64,000 nt of DNA from Geobacter sp. UBA5735. Its GTDB lineage: Bacteria; Desulfobacterota; Desulfuromonadia; Geobacterales; Geobacteraceae. A model generated the notes under the pieces. That model did no database searches and was not told where the DNA came from. It worked only from the letters and a program-made list of their open reading frames with translations. The stretch lies in assembly GCA_002419385.1 (NCBI GenBank), contig DIFZ01000011.1, forward strand, positions 2,062 through 66,061, written 5' to 3'. Every line of letters begins with the position of its first letter. Positions within the stretch are counted from its first letter, which is position 1. Position numbers and translations under genes: made by a program. Shown piece after piece: positions 60,253-64,000 of this stretch.

Positions 60253-61672
60253 ACGTATCATTATTCCAGCGCTTGTCCTCTTCATCCAGGGGTGTATGGT
60301 TGGTCCCGACTACCGGCGCCCCACCGTCGATGCTCCCCAGGACTGGCGATTCCAGGAGCAGGAAACACGCGACCTGGTCGATACCCAATGGTGGGAACAG
60401 TTTGACGACCCGGTCCTCAATGATCTCATCGGGATCGGCCTTGCAGAAAACAAGGACGTAAAAATTGCCGCGGCAAGGATCGAGCAGTTCGCCGGGCAAT
60501 ACATCACGACCCGGGCCGCGCTCTTCCCGCAGATCGGCGCCGGCGCAAGCTTCGGCAGGGACCGTATCAGCGAAAAGGGGGCTGCTCCCCTGTCTTCGGC
60601 CATCGAAAATCCTGCCGACTCCTACCTGACACAGTTTGGTGCAAGCTGGGAAATCGACCTGTGGGGCAAGCTGCGTAGGGCCAAGGAGTCAGCCCGCGCC
60701 GATATTTTGAGTTCGGAAGAGGCAAGAAGGGGTGTCATCCTCTCTCTGGTATCGTCCATTGCAACGGGTTATATAAATCTTCGTGACCTGGATCGGCAGC
60801 TGGAGATCGCTCAATCGACCGCCAAGAGCCGTGAAGAATCCTATAACATTTTCGAGCTCCGCTTCAGCGGGGGGATCATCTCCGAACTGGAACTGAGCCA
60901 GGTCAATTCGCAATATGAGGAAGCCCTTGCCGCCATCCCGGTCATCCGGAAATCAATTGCCCAGCAGGAGAATGCCCTGAGCGTACTCCTCGGCCGCAAC
61001 CCCGGACCCATCCCCCGCGGCAAGACCATAGACCAGCTCGCCCTTCCTTTGGTCCCGGCCGGCTTGCCGTCCGATCTCCTTGCGCGCCGTCCGGATATCC
61101 GCCAGGCGGAACAGAACCTGATCTCCGCGAATGCGCAGATCGGAGTGGCCAAGGCGCAGTATTTCCCGAACATCTCCCTCACCGGGCTGTTCGGATGGTC
61201 GAGCAGCGAGATTGATCGCCTGTTCATGGGGCCGGCACAAACCTGGGGCTATGCCGCACAGGTCGCTGCCCCTGTTTTTACGGCCGGTGCAATCTACGGA
61301 CAGGTAAAATCCGCGGAAGCGTTCCAGCAACAGCTCCTGATAGTCTACCAGCAGACCATCCAGAATGCCTTCCGGGACGTAAACGACGCCCTGATCGATC
61401 GCAAGAGCACCATGGAGCAGCTGCAGGCCCAGGACAATCAGTTGAAATCATTGGAAAAATATGCCCGGACCGCTCGGCTTCGGTATGACAACGGCTACAC
61501 GAGCTATATCGAGGTGCTCGACGCCGAGCGCAGTCTGTTCAACGTCCAGCTTGCCCAGGCGCAGACAAAAGGATTCCTCTTTCAGTCCGTGGTGAACATC
61601 TACAAGTCCATGGGCGGCGGCTGGATCACGCTGGCAGAACAGCAGACCATGCCTTCAGGGAAAGGTCAATGA
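60245..61672 (+). CDS. Outer-membrane efflux lipoprotein, NodT/OprM type
   Basis: The start is the atg with GGAGGGAGAGCCCC just before it, overlapping the pump gene by 8 bp. The product has 475 residues. LFIQGCMVGPDYRRPTVDAPQDW carries the lipoprotein Cys17 typical of NodT family. FGASWEIDLWGKLRRAKESARADIL, LARRPDIRQAEQNLISANAQIGVAKAQYFPNISLTG and ARLRYDNGYTSYIEVLDAERSLF are diagnostic. It completes the tripartite RND pump. Confidence 0.95.
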   Translation: MRKRIIIPALVLFIQGCMVGPDYRRPTVDAPQDWRFQEQETRDLVDTQWWEQFDDPVLNDLIGIGLAENKDVKIAAARIEQFAGQYITTRAALFPQIGAGASFGRDRISEKGAAPLSSAIENPADSYLTQFGASWEIDLWGKLRRAKESARADILSSEEARRGVILSLVSSIATGYINLRDLDRQLEIAQSTAKSREESYNIFELRFSGGIISELELSQVNSQYEEALAAIPVIRKSIAQQENALSVLLGRNPGPIPRGKTIDQLALPLVPAGLPSDLLARRPDIRQAEQNLISANAQIGVAKAQYFPNISLTGLFGWSSSEIDRLFMGPAQTWGYAAQVAAPVFTAGAIYGQVKSAEAFQQQLLIVYQQTIQNAFRDVNDALIDRKSTMEQLQAQDNQLKSLEKYARTARLRYDNGYTSYIEVLDAERSLFNVQLAQAQTKGFLFQSVVNIYKSMGGGWITLAEQQTMPSGKGQ

Positions 61673-61818
61673 TCGTCATCTTCCGGATAACAGACGGAAG
61701 AATTATAGGTAATTCCTGGTAGGAATAAACAATTTAGGTGAATCTTCGGACTCGGTGCGGCATTCGGTTGGTAACGGTTCGGAGTGTGGAAGCGCATGAA
61801 TCCAGGAAAGGAGCAACA

Positions 61819-63078
61819 ATGAAAAGATTAGGAGTTTTTATGAAGCTGGTTGCAGTGACCTTGGTCATGCTGCTGACCGTTCCGGTTACGCTATTTGCCC
61901 AGGAACCCGAAGGGAAGGCTACTTTCAGCCAGGCGGAACTTGAGCAGATCCTTGCCCCCATCGCCCTCTATCCCGATGATGTGCTGGCCCAGATCCTGAT
62001 CGCGTCGACCTATCCCCTCGAGATCGTCCAGGCCGACCGCTGGGCAAAGCAGAACAGCGGACTGAAGGGAGATAAGCTGACCGCCGCGCTCGAGAAGCAG
62101 CCATGGGACCCGAGCGTCAAATCCCTGGTCAACTTCCCCCAGGTGCTCTCGATGATGAACGAGAAGCTTGACTTGACGCAAAAACTGGGTGACGCCTTTC
62201 TGGCGCAGCAGCAGGATGTCATGAAGGCGATCCAGACCCTCCGCGCCAAGGCAGAGGTAGCGGGTAACCTCAAGAGCACCAAGGAGCAGAAGGTAATTGT
62301 CGAGAAGGAAACCATTATTATCCAGCCGGCGAATCCCCAGGTAGTTTACGTTCCGACCTACAATCCCACGGTGGTGTATGGTACCTGGGCCTATCCGTCC
62401 TATCCGCCCGCCTATTATTATCCACCCGGTTACGTGGCAGGGGCGGCCTTCTGGTCTTTTGCCGCCGGCGTGGCGGTGGGTGCAGCCTGGGGCTATGCCT
62501 GGGGGAACTGCAACTGGCACGGCGGTGGGGGCGATATTGATATTGATATCAACAGGAACACCAATATCAACAACAACATTAACCGTGGAGCACACGCGAC
62601 ACCCTACAAGGGTGGCAAGGGCAAATGGCAGCACAATCCCTCTCATCGCGGAGGTGTTGCCTACCGGGATCGGGCCACGGCAACCAAGTATAACAGGGGA
62701 GGGTCTCAAGGGGCCGTGAAATCACGCGAAAACTACCGCGGACGGGCCGACGCCGTGCAGCGGGATCTGGGACGCGGTGGTGCGGGCCAACGCCCCAGTG
62801 CGGGCCAGATGGACCGGGCAGCCGGTTCAGGCCAACGCGGCGGTGCGAGCCAGATGGACAGAAGCCAGGGGTCCGACCGGCGCAGTGGCAGTGGCACCAC
62901 GGACATGGGGCGGGGGAGCGGCGGGTCAAACGCCTTCTCGGGCATGGATAGAGGCTCTTCCGCCAGGGATTTCAGCAGCCGCGGCAGTCAAAGCCGACAA
63001 AGCATGTCCCGCGGTGGTTCCTCGGGAGGGTTCGGAGGAGGATCCCGCGGTGGAGGTGGAGGGGGGCGTCGCAGGTAA
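61819..63078 (+). CDS. DUF3300 protein, exported, with Gly/Arg/Ser-rich tail
   Basis: The start follows AAAGGAG. The product has 419 residues. A signal (VAVTLVMLLTVPVTLFAQ) is followed by the DUF3300 domain (LEQILAPIALYPDDVLAQILIASTYPLEIVQADRW, WDPSVKSLVNFPQVLSMM and IIIQPANPQVVYVPTYNPTVVYG, about 35-210). Then comes a Pro/Tyr/Gly segment, an Asp/Asn-rich stretch (DIDIDINRNTNINNNINRG) and a tail with two copies of a GxGQRxxAxQMDR unit. Its role is unknown. It is followed by a DUF2950 gene, a common pairing. Confidence 0.9.
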   Translation: MKRLGVFMKLVAVTLVMLLTVPVTLFAQEPEGKATFSQAELEQILAPIALYPDDVLAQILIASTYPLEIVQADRWAKQNSGLKGDKLTAALEKQPWDPSVKSLVNFPQVLSMMNEKLDLTQKLGDAFLAQQQDVMKAIQTLRAKAEVAGNLKSTKEQKVIVEKETIIIQPANPQVVYVPTYNPTVVYGTWAYPSYPPAYYYPPGYVAGAAFWSFAAGVAVGAAWGYAWGNCNWHGGGGDIDIDINRNTNINNNINRGAHATPYKGGKGKWQHNPSHRGGVAYRDRATATKYNRGGSQGAVKSRENYRGRADAVQRDLGRGGAGQRPSAGQMDRAAGSGQRGGASQMDRSQGSDRRSGSGTTDMGRGSGGSNAFSGMDRGSSARDFSSRGSQSRQSMSRGGSSGGFGGGSRGGGGGGRRR

Positions 63079-63157
63079 TGAACAACGACCTTTTCGGCAG
63101 TGATAATTTCATCAGCTTTTGTCACTGCACACACTTCAGAACCTTTAAGGAGGCACT

Positions 63158-64000
63158 ATGAAACTCTCTTTGAAACCGAAACAAGCCGGCTCCCCTCGCT
63201 GGTTGCTGACGATTACCCGATTGGCACTCATCCTTACGGCAGTTTTCCTGTCAATACCGGCATTGGCCGCCACGACAAAACAGAAAACCTTCACTTCGCC
63301 GGAAAAGGCGGTCCAGGCGCTGGTTGCTTCTTTGAAAAAAGCCGATAATGTTACGGCCATCGCCGTTCTCGGACCAAACAGCGAGCAGTTGATTTCTTCC
63401 GGAGACCCGGTTGCGGATCGTCGTATGCGGGAACGATTTCTTTCGGCATACGACGAGAAGCAGCGCCTGGACAAGGAGGGAAAAAGTAAGGCTGTTCTTG
63501 TTATCGGCAAGAATGACTGGCCCTTCCCCATCCCGATCGTCAAAAGCAAGAATCTGTGGCGTTTTGATAGCCGGGCCGGCAGTCAGGAAATAATTAACCG
63601 TCGCATCGGCGCCAACGAACTCGATACCATCCAGACCTGTCTGGCCTTCATCGATGCGCAGATGGAGTACGCAATGAACGACTATGACGGCGATGGCCTG
63701 CTCGAGTATGCCGCCAAATTCTGGAGTGATCCGGGCAAGAAAAACGGACTTTACTGGCAGACCGGAGAGGGCGAGGCGCCCAGCCCGCTTGGAGAGCATT
63801 TTGCCAAAGCCAAGGCCGAGGGCTATACCAAAAAAGAAGCTCCTTCTCCCTATCACGGGTACTTCTACCGCATACTGACCGGTCAAGGGAAATATGCGGA
63901 GGGCGGCGCTTACGACTACCTGGTGAATGGGCATTTGCTCGGAGGGATAGCACTCGTTGCCTTTCCCGCACAGTATGGCGCTTCAGGGGTCATGACCTTC
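63158..64000 (+). CDS. DUF2950 protein, exported (5' part only)
   Basis: The frame is open to the right edge: 281 residues are visible and the C-terminus is cut. AAGGAGG precedes the atg. The signal is LTITRLALILTAVFLSIPALAA. The mature part has FTSPEKAVQALVASLKKADN, LVIGKNDWPFPIPIVKSKNLWRFD, AGSQEIINRRIGANELDTIQTCLAFIDAQMEYA and YHGYFYRILTGQG, all typical of DUF2950. The function is unknown. It lies 79 bp after the DUF3300 gene. Confidence 0.9.
   Translation, partial: MKLSLKPKQAGSPRWLLTITRLALILTAVFLSIPALAATTKQKTFTSPEKAVQALVASLKKADNVTAIAVLGPNSEQLISSGDPVADRRMRERFLSAYDEKQRLDKEGKSKAVLVIGKNDWPFPIPIVKSKNLWRFDSRAGSQEIINRRIGANELDTIQTCLAFIDAQMEYAMNDYDGDGLLEYAAKFWSDPGKKNGLYWQTGEGEAPSPLGEHFAKAKAEGYTKKEAPSPYHGYFYRILTGQGKYAEGGAYDYLVNGHLLGGIALVAFPAQYGASGVMTF

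Noticed and set aside
62530..62960. Repetitive stretch in the DUF3300 gene as a possible minisatellite or CRISPR-like array
   Set aside because: Repeats are short, imperfect, in frame and explained by a Gly/Arg/Gln/Asn-rich protein tail; no regular spacers.

Overview
This window looks like chromosomal DNA of an anaerobic, Gram-negative, moderately GC-rich bacterium, most likely a Desulfuromonadota (Geobacter/Pelobacter-type) relative. The support is indirect: a six-subunit Ech-type [NiFe] hydrogenase, a tungsten/molybdenum aldehyde:ferredoxin oxidoreductase, an anaerobic sulfatase-maturating radical SAM enzyme, sigma-54 regulation, Mla/RND/TolC-type envelope systems and many lipoproteins. I saw no rRNA, tRNA or CRISPR array. 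The last gene runs off the right edge.

Layout. (1) 167-8411, minus strand: cell-envelope genes. They are a glycine-zipper protein, small exported proteins, a DUF3313 lipoprotein closed by a strong terminator, then a second unit with an unknown lipoprotein, a DUF4105 membrane protein, an alpha/beta-hydrolase lipoprotein and an MscS channel. (2) 8412-28143: a divergent control region, a GAF-GAF sigma-54 activator and a sulfatase island. The island holds two Ser-type sulfatases, one Cys-type Tat sulfatase, the anaerobic sulfatase maturase, three exported beta-barrel candidates, a FadL-type porin, a DUF1254/DUF1214 protein and a right-truncated IS256 element. The island is bracketed by about 540-bp imperfect direct repeats, each carrying the 3' end of the activator gene, a control region and a small ABM-fold gene. 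(3) 28217-36122: a DUF3313 lipoprotein, an Mla-type lipid ABC transporter (permease, ATPase, MCE protein, PqiC-like lipoprotein), a large MscK-like channel and two small genes. (4) 36238-51108: Ech hydrogenase (echABCDEF), an AOR-family enzyme, pyruvate kinase, glycogen phosphorylase, glycogen debranching enzyme and phosphofructokinase, all on one strand. (5) 51332-64000: Na+/H+ antiporter, AI-2E-type permease, SYLF protein, K+ channel-like protein, a tripartite RND efflux pump, DUF3300 protein and the start of a DUF2950 gene.

How the genes may work together. Region 4 reads as a glycogen-to-pyruvate-and-hydrogen module. Stored glucan would be phosphorolysed and debranched, passed through phosphofructokinase, oxidised by a ferredoxin-linked oxidoreductase, and the electrons released as H2 by the ion-translocating hydrogenase. 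Region 2 looks like an organosulfate uptake and desulfation system for anaerobic conditions.

The most distinctive non-coding signal is a pair of 10-bp dyads, CGAnATnTCG, always 19 bp centre to centre. It occurs at four places (8667, 11104, 27650, 53809), in each case 100-115 bp upstream of a shared 19-nt promoter-like element. This suggests a regulon, perhaps driven by the local sigma-54 activator.
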